Origin: Russula earlei
Lineage: Eukaryota; Basidiomycota; Agaricomycetes; Russulales; Russulaceae
Reading direction: 5' to 3'
DNA length: 16,644 nt
NCBI GenBank assembly: GCA_025769875.1
Contig: JAGFNK010001004.1
Coordinates: 1 to 16,644 of the forward strand
A program made the translations under genes and the position numbers. Below are positions 9,893-16,644 of the stretch, in pieces. The number at the start of each line of letters is the position of its first letter. The first letter of the stretch is position 1. Below the pieces are notes generated by a model, which ran no database searches, was not told the origin of the DNA, and was given only the letters and a program-made list of their open reading frames with translations.

Positions 9893-10192
9893 TGTTACAA
9901 CATTTTCCTTTTACATTTACTTCTTACTGTTTGCTATGGACTGCTTGCCTTTGTACATCCCTTTACCTACTGATCTCATGATCTCTTATGTCTTGTGATC
10001 CCTTCTGCATTATCATGTGATCCATACACATCCAGGTAACACTGGATTTCTGTTACTTTCCCTTTGTTTGGTTCTCTTTCCATTTATATTCACTTCTTAG
10101 TTTTGACTGTGCAATGCTGCACACTTTTACTATGCAGCATAGTCACTTGGTCCTGATTCATTCGTGGCTTCATTTCTATGACTCCTACTTAT
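9893..10192 (+). repeat. Truncated LTR of the element A family
   Basis: TGTTACAACATTTTCC onward matches 1538-1835 closely over its whole length, up to GACTCCTACTTAT. The match stops where another LTR begins (10193). The rest of this LTR (TATA, R, U5) is not in the window, so the newer element probably inserted here with CTTAT as the left half of a 5-bp target duplication. The right half would lie beyond the window. Confidence 0.8.
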
Positions 10193-10456
10193 TGTTACGA
10201 ACCAAGGCCAGGTCCTGGCCATAGATGGTCCTATTTCACTCAAGAGAGACCTCTCTCACTTTGCATTACCAACTCCCTTCCATTTTCTGGGCTATCCCTC
10301 CTGCAGTGCAAGACATCGCTATTGCAAAGGCACTATAACACAACCAGGCACCTGTTTCCTAATTGGGTAATCATTGCGTGGCAGCCACATGGTCACCCAG
10401 CCACCAGGAACCTGAAACAGTGGCACAAACTCTTAGAAACTGTTGCATAACTCATC

Positions 10457-10575
10457 TGATGTCATCAAGGCTCCAATGACATCATGGCTGACTGAGCAAC
10501 TCCACAGTGACCTCATAGGCTCACTAAGTGCTCCACAGTGACATCATAATGATGTCATCGCTCCACAATGATCAG
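10457..10575 (+). promoter_or_regulatory. Array of CRE-like bZIP motifs in LTR U3
   Basis: TGATGTCA at 10457 and 10550, TGACATCA at 10477 and 10539, and TGACCTCA at 10508 are each one base from the palindrome TGACGTCA bound by ATF/CREB-type bZIP factors. CTCCA-type repeats start at 10471, 10500, 10531 and 10561, about 30 bp apart. The array ends about 120 bp before the TATA box, as an upstream activating region would. Confidence 0.5.
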
Positions 10576-10693
10576 TAATATGCTCAGTAAGCCTGAAACT
10601 TGACACAAGCAAGTTTATGCCTCTGTAGTCCTATTGGATGGTACCAAAGAGTCTAGAATAGTCTCAGTTCTTTGTAATCGACCCTGTACACTG

Positions 10694-10735
10694 TATATAA
10701 GCCCCAATGAAGTATGGCAGTCGTCAGACTGTCCA
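10694..10735 (+). promoter_or_regulatory. LTR core promoter, start-site dyad and predicted self-primer
   Basis: TATATAAG (10694-10701) is followed by CAGTC (10718-10722), loop GTCA, GACTG (10727-10731). A start at 10726, 32 nt from the TATA, would give an RNA beginning AGACTGTCCA (10726-10735). Those ten bases are perfectly complementary to 11023-11032, just after the LTR. Confidence 0.6.
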
Positions 10736-11005
10736 TTTGTGATACTCTCATCTTCCTGGGTACTCCCCTGTGACCGCTCAGTCTAAAGTCCTCCCTTGTC
10801 CTCAAGGTACTCTTCAATGACCACCTTGTTTAAAGCCCCTTGTTGCACTGGCCTCTACTCTTCGCCTCTGCCTCTTGCAACACATACCAGTCCCCATCTG
10901 GTATCTTCTAGTTGTTTGGCTCGTCCTCCTGTTCAACGCTGTTTATGCCATGTACTGTCTGTTCTGACCCTTGTCCACCTGCTCCTGAGTCCTTAGTGAT
11001 CAGCA

Positions 11006-11067
11006 GTACGTGTCTTGACATCTGGACAGTCTCTCATCATCCCTGTATTGACCAGCCAACGCTCAAG
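11006..11067 (+). other. Putative 62-nt leader intron that creates the ORF1 ATG
   Basis: A donor GTACGT (11006-11011) is preceded by A. A branch-like TTGAC lies at 11048-11052 and the acceptor AAG ends at 11067, followed by TG. Joining 11005 to 11068 makes ATG for ORF1, which otherwise opens with GTG. The size suits a basidiomycete intron. It would remove the LTR end and the primer-binding site from the mRNA. This is a prediction from consensus sites. Confidence 0.45.
11023..11032 (+). other. Primer-binding site, self-primed type
   Basis: TGGACAGTCT lies 2 nt after the LTR end (11020) and is the exact reverse complement of the predicted first 10 nt of the element RNA (10726-10735). In Tf1 of fission yeast the 5' end of the mRNA itself primes reverse transcription at such a site. 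Confidence 0.6.
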
Positions 11068-11990
11068 TGTCCACTCCTATCTCCCCCACTTTGGTTAGCA
11101 CCTCCTTGCGCCTCCCTTCTCCTCTGCAACCTACCCCACGCACTGCCCTTCGCATCCTCACTGAAGACATCGACCCAGTTGACACATCCTCACCCCTCAG
11201 CACCTTGTACTCCCCAACAGCCCCACCATCGTCTCCCAGCATTCCCCAGCCTATCCCAGGCAACTTTGTCCCTGTTGGCACTCCCCCTCCAGCGCAGAAC
11301 GAGCAACAGCAAGCGGACCGTCCTCCCTTGCCTGAAGGCTTCCTCGACCATCTCCCCTGCACAGCATTTTGCTTCCATCCACACCAGTACCTCGTCCTCC
11401 CTACCACCAATCGTTCCCACAAGCAGTGGCATCCCCTCCACGACTTGAATCATCAAGACTACCTGGGACGCATCCCTACCTCAGACCAGTTAGCTTGTCG
11501 CGCATTCACAGACATCTTCACCACCGCCTTTCGTGCATGCATCGTCCACACTTTTGCAGTCGAACCCTCCAACACTGCCCTTGCCACCCAGTACAATCTA
11601 ACCCCCTTTGGCATCTGTTCCAACGTCGGGATATACGCCCCGGATGCTGACTTCCCCCTCAGACGTATCGCCTACATTTTTAATATGTCATTGTTTAGGA
11701 AGCTCCTTACCTTACCTGCCATTTACCATCCTGCTTACGAAGGGTCCTTTTGCCTGTCTATTGTACACAATTTCCTGGACGGACACCTAGCTTTCACGTA
11801 CAATTACTTACACTTTGAAGAGAACAGTAACCATGTCTCCTTGCATCACTACTCAACTTACACGGTCGACACCATCCATTTTAACCCGCAGTTACTTCAC
11901 TTCTGTTTCACGCCTCGTATTCCCCCTAACCCCCTCGAAATAATCGAGAGGTACCATCTCGAAACCATAGATCTTGCACACGGTTCTTAA
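11068..11990 (+). CDS. ORF1 of the LTR element, unknown protein (307 aa)
   Basis: The frame is open from after TGA 11049 to TAA 11988 with no internal stop. There is no ATG near the start; the first in-frame Met is about two thirds in. Translation would begin at an ATG made by joining A 11005 to TG 11068 (protein start MSTPISPTLV). Residues 1 to about 95 are Pro/Ser/Thr-rich and disordered-looking. About 96-307 look folded and are rich in His, Tyr and Phe, with Cys in FGICSNVGIY and GSFCLSIVHNF. No signal peptide, zinc knuckle, protease DTG or polymerase motif is seen. The position just after the LTR is where Gag normally sits, so a Gag-like role is possible, but I do not recognise it. Confidence 0.55.
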
Positions 11991-11993
11991 AAA

Positions 11994-12060
11994 GTAAGAA
12001 CCACCCTTGTAATGCTTCAATAAAGATTGAATAAAGCTTCTTTTCTTCTCTTAACTAAAG
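11994..12060 (+). other. Putative 67-nt intron with two AATAAA signals, creates the ORF2 ATG
   Basis: The donor GTAAGA (11994) is preceded by AAA. A pyrimidine run lies at 12037-12050, CTTAAC near 12050-12055, and the acceptor AAAG ends at 12060, followed by TG. Joining 11993 to 12061 yields ATG for ORF2, 2 nt after the ORF1 stop. AATAAA occurs at 12019 and 12030. The branch-like site is very close to the acceptor, which lowers confidence. Confidence 0.45.
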
Positions 12061-12983
12061 TGCCTCAAGAATACGCCTTAGAAGAAGATGAAGAAGAAGA
12101 TGCTATCACCAGGCACGTCTTGAGCCTAAATCATTATCAAACTTGGGCCTCCACTGCATTCCCTGTCACCACCTTAACCAATCTACACGGCATACCAGGA
12201 ATAGAACCACCCCACAAAGACTTTCCTCATCTCATTGTCAAAGAATTCCTTGAAGTCTTACCATTTGGACAACTCCTAAGCCATGATGAGCATGCATTAT
12301 ATCTTGAAACCCTTAGTCAACTCCTGCCACCAGCACGACAACAAGTATTATATTGGCAACTTGCCCAAGCAAAGAACATCCAAGGACAACCAGTTGATTA
12401 TCAATCCCTGCGCTCTAGCAAACTCAAACTGAACCATTGGACCAGAATCATCCAGCCACGTCACCATCTCATCGTTAATTCTTTAAGGACGGGGTATCGC
12501 CTGTTTTACTTGGGTTGGACATACATCAGCTACTATCGTCTCACTGTCCAGTTCTACCACCTACACCTCAACAGAATACAAAGGGAAAACCAATCTTATG
12601 TCCAACTTGCTGTTGTACCAGGAATACACAACACCTTTGATTGGGAAACTAACTCTTGGCTATACGACGCAGACTACAATCAACCTTGGGCAATTACCAG
12701 CCCAGACGCCTCATATACTGGTCCCCCTGTGTACTATTCTGTCCCAGCAATCCTAGAAGCCTCAAGTCTTGCCCCTCAACCCCTCACACCAATTCAAACC
12801 ACCATTCCAACTAGCCAGGAATGTTGGTCTGCCAGCACAGAAGATACTGAGTCAAATCCGTGGACAGCAAGGTGTAACTGCAAAACAGAGTATTGCATGT
12901 GCAACTTTCAACCAGATACACCTCCTACTCCTAACGGAATTACCTTGTGGACGCCAGGCGATTACCACCTCCCCATTCGATAA
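12061..12983 (+). CDS. ORF2 of the LTR element, unknown protein (307 aa if spliced)
   Basis: The frame is open from after TAA 12021 to TAA 12981. The only in-frame Met is close to the C-terminus (EYCMC), so an unspliced message has no usable start. With A from an upstream exon, TG at 12061 gives a start MPQEYALEED. Features in order: an acidic stretch EEDEEEDA at about residues 8-15; a helical-looking middle region (HALYLETLSQLLPPARQQVL); a basic Tyr-rich part (RTGYRLFYLGWTYISYYRL), which might be membrane-associated but contains charges; and a Cys cluster near the end (CNCKTEYCMC). The Cys cluster could bind metal but does not fit CCHC. I know no family for it. It is as long as ORF1, but no clear similarity is seen. 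Confidence 0.55.
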
Positions 12984-13009
12984 ATCTGGCTCCTCGACAC
13001 AGGAGACAC

Positions 13010-13357
13010 ATGTCATCCCAACGACCCCCTGAGAGAGAAACAGTTCCCAATGCAAGAGGATTTCTTGTTGAAAGACCATTACCTCCTACCCCTCCTGACG
13101 CCTACTTACCCTTATTTATAAATCATATTCCTACCCCTATTGTACCTATCCAACCCTTTGCATCACCCCTCGTTGAATCCCCTGATAGTGCCGATCTTAG
13201 GAGTACCAATTTACACTGCTACTTACCAGAACAATCCTTCTTAGCATTAAACCTACCTACGTGTTCAAGGAGAGAGTTATTGCCGTTTTCAGCGCACTTG
13301 GCGGAGCTTGAATTCCACCCAAATTGGTGCAGAAACCCCCTCAAACATGTGGGATGA
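13010..13357 (+). pseudogene. ORF3 5' part, interrupted by a DNA transposon
   Basis: ATG 13010 lies 26 nt after the ORF2 stop and starts MSSQRPPERET, like the starts of ORF1 and the downstream CCHC ORFs. The native part is 90 codons (13010-13279), Pro-rich, ending in NLPTCSRREL. From 13280 the frame runs into the transposon TIR and adds about 25 foreign codons before TGA 13355. The missing part lies at 16221-16361 in the same phase once one TA is kept. The product is unknown and no domain is seen. It appears dead in this copy unless the transposon excises. Confidence 0.6.
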
Positions 13358-13688
13358 ATATCTCCCTCAAAACAGCTTCAATTCATATGAACTTTATTCT
13401 CCCTGAATTGCCTGAATGAGGGCTAGGCAGCCCCATTGTTTTCATGAGACTTGAGTGAGAATTGGTGGAGCTGGACTCAAGCCACCTCCACATGTGTATT
13501 AGATGAATTACAACTCAAAATCATGGTTTATATCTATTATTTTTCCCTCATGTTGCACCCATGGGCTGTCTTGAGGCAGCCCCATAGTGTTTTTGACTCA
13601 AGTGTTGTGGTGTGCAACATTGTTTTCAGTGTGATTGGAGTGACGGCCAGCCACTCATTGCCCCTCTTAGCTCTCCATTCTGACCATA
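13280..13688 (+). repeat. Left terminal inverted repeat (409 bp)
   Basis: It matches the reverse complement of 15808-16218 over its full length with scattered differences, from TTGCCGTT to TTCTGACCAT. It includes the blocks GCGCACTTGGCGGAGCTTGA and CATGTGTATTAGATGAATTA. Confidence 0.9.
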
Positions 13689-14644
13689 CACATACATACC
13701 CTGCGCCCATGCCCGCTCCAGCCTCTGTCCCTACATCGTGCACCATCGCCTCTGCCTCACCTGCCTGCCCATCATCCCTGCGGTTCCCACCTCATCCGCC
13801 GTTCCCGTCACCTCGTTCACTGCCGCCATCCTTGACTCGCCAGCCATCATTGCCTCAGCTCCACCTGCCCTCACCATCCCAGCATCACCCGCATTCGCCA
13901 TTGTCGCCACCTCGTCTGTCCCTGCCGCCGTAGCCTCAGCCGTGACATCGCCTATCGCCACTGTCCCCATCTTAGCCCAACCAGCTCCCGCGCCCTCAGC
14001 GTCGCCTGCTATGGCCACTGTCTCAGCTCCATGAACAACCACCATCTCAACCTCACCCACCGACGTTTTAGCGCCGCCTGCCACTTCAGCCCTCGCAGCC
14101 TCGTCTGCCACCCCCGCCTTTGTCTCATCCGCTCCTGCGCCCTCAGTCATCTCATCACCCTCAGTCTCGTCCATCACCTCGTCCATTGCCACAGTAGCCT
14201 CAGTCGTGCCAGCTGCTGACTTCGCATCAGTCTCCGTCTTAGCCTCGCCCGTACTCATCAGTTCAGGCCCAGTCCATCATAGCACCAGCATTGCCAGCTG
14301 CCACTGTCTCCACCCTGCCCTCAGCCTCAGCCTTCTCAGTCTCAGCCGCCGCCACCGCACCCCTAGTTTTGCCAGCCGTCTCTGTTGCCCAGCTTCAGAT
14401 CAGTGAACCGCCGCCACCATGCTCTTAGCCTTGCCAGCCGCCTTAGTCTCGTCAGCCGCCACCGTAGCCTCAGCCTCAGCCACCGACGTCTTAGTGCCAC
14501 ATGCCACTGTCTCCACCACCGCCTCACAAGCCACCGCCACCATGCCCTGTCAGCCACCACTGCCATCGCCCCTGCATCGCCCTCAGTCAATCACCTCTGC
14601 CCCCGTCCGCCTCCAACCGTCGCACCAGCTCAGTCCACCGCCAC

Positions 14645-14701
14645 CTTCTCAGTCTCAGCCTCAGTCTTCTCAGTCTCAGCCTCAGTCTTCTCAGTCCTCA
14701 G
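14645..14701 (+). repeat. 21-bp tandem repeat, 2.6 copies
   Basis: CTTCTCAGTCTCAGCCTCAG plus T occurs at 14645 and 14666, with a partial copy at 14687. It lies in the low-complexity interior of the TIR transposon. Confidence 0.85.
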
Positions 14702-15711
14702 CGCCCGCTTTAGTAGTTTCACATGACACCAGCACCGCCACACCATCGCAACCCCTCGCCACCAGCACCACCCCAGAAGACCAAGAAGGCCTTGGCCACG
14801 AACTTAGCCACAACATGCCCACAACAGGAGCAGAAGCCGCCCGCCGCAGAAGAAGCAGTCGCCGACACCAACAGCACACCGCACACCACCTCCCACATCG
14901 CCTCCCCATCCATTCGCGTGCTCTTGCCCATGTCTGCTGCCGACACCTGCAGTGGAGACGACCCCGCCACGACCGCCGCCGCAAGATGACAGATCCCACC
15001 CCCACACAAAGCCACACCACGCATCCTCTTTCTCAAGTCCTCACCACCTACATCTCTATCTATGAACTCATGCTCACCGCCTACACCTTCGCTCCTCGTC
15101 CACGCCTGCTGCCACCACCTGCAATGGAGATGACCACGCCACCACCGCCACAAGACAACACCACCACCATGCAGCCCGCCATCTTGTCACCGCCACCCTC
15201 GTCTCCATCGCCTCCATTTCCCATTGCCCTTGCCTCTTCCATCATCGCCATCCGCCGATCACCGCCTTCGCGTCTTCTGCAGCACAAGCAGCCACGACCG
15301 CCCACCTCAATTCAGACATGAAAGGCTCAAAACACTCGCATTCAGATGCTTGACTGAGGATGGTCAAAGTTTTCAAGTCCCCGGGAGGTGGTAAGGAAGA
15401 TTATGGCTGGCCTCAAAATCACATGCAAAAATGTGACATGACATGACATGAGACTGACACCTCAGCTCCCTTTCATCCCTTGCCACCTCCTCTCGTTCCA
15501 GGCAGTCCACCGACCGCACACCACAAGCCATCTGCGTGCGACATCAAGACCTCAATCGCATCGCCCAGCCCTTGCCACCGATCATGCACCCATGCACACC
15601 TCAGCACACTAGACGTGTTCGCATCTCAAGCCTTTCACGACCAACCTTGACCGTTCTCAACCAGTCTTGATTCACTTTCATGCCATTCATCTCTAGGTAC
15701 CCTCTCTCCTG

Positions 15712-15740
15712 TATATAAAAACACCCTAGCTACTCTGTAG
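15712..15740 (+). promoter_or_regulatory. TATA-like promoter near the right TIR, pointing outward
   Basis: TATATAAAA (15712-15720) follows a CT-rich stretch, with a short dyad CTAC-TCT-GTAG at 15730-15740. A start near 15744 would read through the right TIR towards ORF3 3' sequence. No transcript evidence is available. Confidence 0.3.
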
Positions 15741-15807
15741 TAGAAAGAGTTCAGAATAGGACCCCTCTTTGCAACCCACTCCTCTCTGTCTGTGAAAAAC
15801 AAAGAAG

Positions 15808-16218
15808 GATGGTCAGAATCGAGAGGCGAGAGGGGGTGATGAGTGGCTGGCCGCGACTCCAATGGCACTGGAAACAATGTTGCAGCACACCACAACACTT
15901 GAGTCAAAACACTATGGGGCTGCCTCAAGACAGCCCATGGGTACACATGAGGGAAAAAATAATAGATATAAACCATGATTTTGAGTTGTAATTCATCTAA
16001 TACACATGTGGAGGTGGCTTGAGTCCAGCTCCACCAATTCTCACTCAAATCTCATGAAAACAATGGGGCTGCCTAGCCCTCATTCAGGCGATTCAGGGAC
16101 AATAAATTTCATATGAATTGAAGCTGTTTTGAGGGAGATATTCATCCCGCATGTTTGAGGGGGTTTCTGTGCCGATTTGGGTGGAATTCAAGCTCCGCCA
16201 AGTGCGCTGAAACGGCAA
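15808..16218 (-). repeat. Right terminal inverted repeat (411 bp)
   Basis: Reverse complement of the left repeat at 13280-13688. It ends ACGGCAA directly before TA 16219-16220. Divergence of the two arms (several percent by eye) means the insertion is not brand new. Confidence 0.9.
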
Positions 16219-16220
16219 TA

Positions 16221-16361
16221 ATTGAATTCAAAATTATTTACCCAAGCTTGGCATCAACGACTGACACACTTTATAGTTTACAAACACCCACCACCAAGGA
16301 AATAAGTGACTTTCCATCTCTCCAGCGGAATTTGAAGGATATCTGTGGAAAAACCCAGTAG
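16221..16361 (+). pseudogene. ORF3 3' part, downstream of the transposon
   Basis: Read in phase with 13277-13279, this adds 46 codons beginning IEFKIIYPSLAS and ending ICGKTQ at TAG 16359, for a total of 136 codons in ORF3. No domain is recognised. After the stop the same frame has TAA at 16365 and is then open to TGA 16578, so the original ORF may have been longer. Confidence 0.55.
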
Positions 16362-16644
16362 TTCTAACACAAAGCAGCATCACTGAAGAATACTCCCAAT
16401 CCAATTAAGAAAACATCCAAGGAAACCCGATACCATTCGACTGAAACCGGCCTACACCATTGCATATCCTTGGAACAATGGCCATTGGACTATAACAGTT
16501 CTAGATCTATGAGCACTAGGAGAGACATCACTGACGAAGAAGAAAATCTAATCCCACTCCTATTTGAACCTCAGTTATGACACCCAAGATCACTGTTACC
16601 GAGGGAAATTTGGGTGTATCTATTATCACACCATGGAAATCTTT
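16362..16644 (+). other. Unassigned sequence at right edge
   Basis: After the ORF3 stop and a TAA at 16365, one frame is open to TGA 16578 (including MSTRRDITDEEENLIPLL from 16509). The rest shows no domain, LTR end or polypurine tract I can defend. The element seems to continue past the window. Confidence 0.3.

Larger units (their letters stand above)
10193..11020 (+). repeat. 5' LTR of the three-ORF element (about 828 bp)
   Basis: It starts TGTTACGA exactly where the older LTR copy is broken and ends TCTTGACA, 2 nt before a primer-binding site. It contains a CRE-like motif array, a TATA box and a start-site dyad. No second copy is visible in the window, so the LTR call rests on ends, promoter layout, primer-binding site and the insertion junction. 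Short open frames inside it are probably not coding. Confidence 0.65.
13280..16218. mobile_element. TIR DNA transposon, non-autonomous (2.94 kb) inside ORF3
   Basis: It has long terminal inverted repeats of about 410 bp, starts TTGCCGTT and is flanked by TA on both sides (13278-13279 and 16219-16220). A TA target fits Tc1/mariner-type elements, though TA next to inverted repeats is weak proof alone. The interior (about 13689-15807) is GC-rich, with Pro/Ala/Ser/His-coding low-complexity sequence on both strands. Open frames there (such as 14419-15321) look compositional and carry no transposase motif. Removal with one TA makes ORF3 continuous, which fixes the insertion borders. Confidence 0.8.
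10193..16644 (+). mobile_element. LTR element with three unknown ORFs (5' part, runs off the window)
   Basis: It comprises the 5' LTR (10193-11020), a primer-binding site (11023-11032), ORF1, ORF2 and ORF3, with a DNA transposon inside ORF3. No protease, reverse transcriptase, RNase H or integrase motif was found in the roughly 2.7 kb of internal sequence left once the transposon is set aside. Either pol lies to the right, or this is a non-autonomous element carrying its own ORFs. ORF1 and ORF2 have no internal stop, unlike the elements to the left, so this element is younger or was under selection longer. Confidence 0.55.

Noticed and set aside
12027..12060. ORF2 starting at TTG 12027
   Set aside because: A TTG start is unlikely for a eukaryotic mRNA here, and this stretch has intron features (pyrimidine run, AAAG acceptor).
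11067..12983. ORF1 and ORF2 as a duplicated pair because both have 307 codons
   Set aside because: No convincing similarity by eye; the equal length may be chance.
13451..13933. ORF starting MSENWWSWTQ, present again on the minus strand at 15635-16048
   Set aside because: It is the same inverted repeat read twice. It opens with TTG rather than ATG and diverges into low-complexity sequence inside the transposon.
13731..15321. Long open frames on both strands in the transposon interior
   Set aside because: They overlap in many frames and are Ala/Ser/Pro/His-rich, as expected from GC-rich CCGCCACC-like sequence. No transposase motif or other domain is seen.

Overview
The window looks like a transposon graveyard from a filamentous fungus, most likely a basidiomycete. 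The signs are Ty3/gypsy chromovirus remnants ending in chromodomains, LTRs of about 470-880 bp with TG...CA ends, possible introns of about 60-70 nt, and decay that mostly turns Arg codons into TGA (CGA to TGA, the mark of CpG deamination). No tRNA, rRNA, CRISPR array or recognisable host housekeeping gene was seen. The species cannot be named from sequence alone.

Layout, left to right. Element A (1-2418) is the 3' end of a chromovirus: a chromodomain, then a broken zinc-knuckle (CCHC) ORF, a polypurine tract and an 881-bp LTR. It sits against a minus-strand LTR fragment (2419-2720) of a second family. Element C (about 2721-6741) has its own broken CCHC ORF, a 2.7-kb terminal-inverted-repeat (TIR) insertion (3183-5895), a polypurine tract and a plus-strand LTR of that same second family. 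Element B (6742-9828) has a decayed integrase and chromodomain, another broken CCHC ORF with two knuckles, a polypurine tract and an LTR. A truncated copy of the element A LTR (9893-10192) follows.

At 10193 a better preserved element starts inside that LTR copy. Its 5' LTR (10193-11020) carries an array of CRE-like motifs, a TATA box and a predicted start site whose first 10 nt are perfectly complementary to a sequence 2 nt after the LTR end. That is the Tf1-type self-priming arrangement. Three largely unbroken ORFs follow (307, 307 and 136 codons) and I recognise none of them. ORF1 and ORF2 lack a usable ATG, but each opens at AG|TG, so joining to an upstream exon ending in A would make the start codon. 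ORF3 is split by a 2.94-kb TIR transposon (13280-16218) flanked by TA. Removing it with one TA makes the frame continuous to 16361.

Two things deserve most attention. First, three element remnants each carry a CCHC zinc-knuckle ORF next to the 3' LTR, and in the two where the pol end is visible the ORF lies after the chromodomain; a knuckle is normally in Gag at the 5' end. Second, the LTR-driven three-ORF cassette combines self-priming with apparent splice-created start codons and has no reverse transcriptase in view. Whether both belong to one unusual element lineage is inference.
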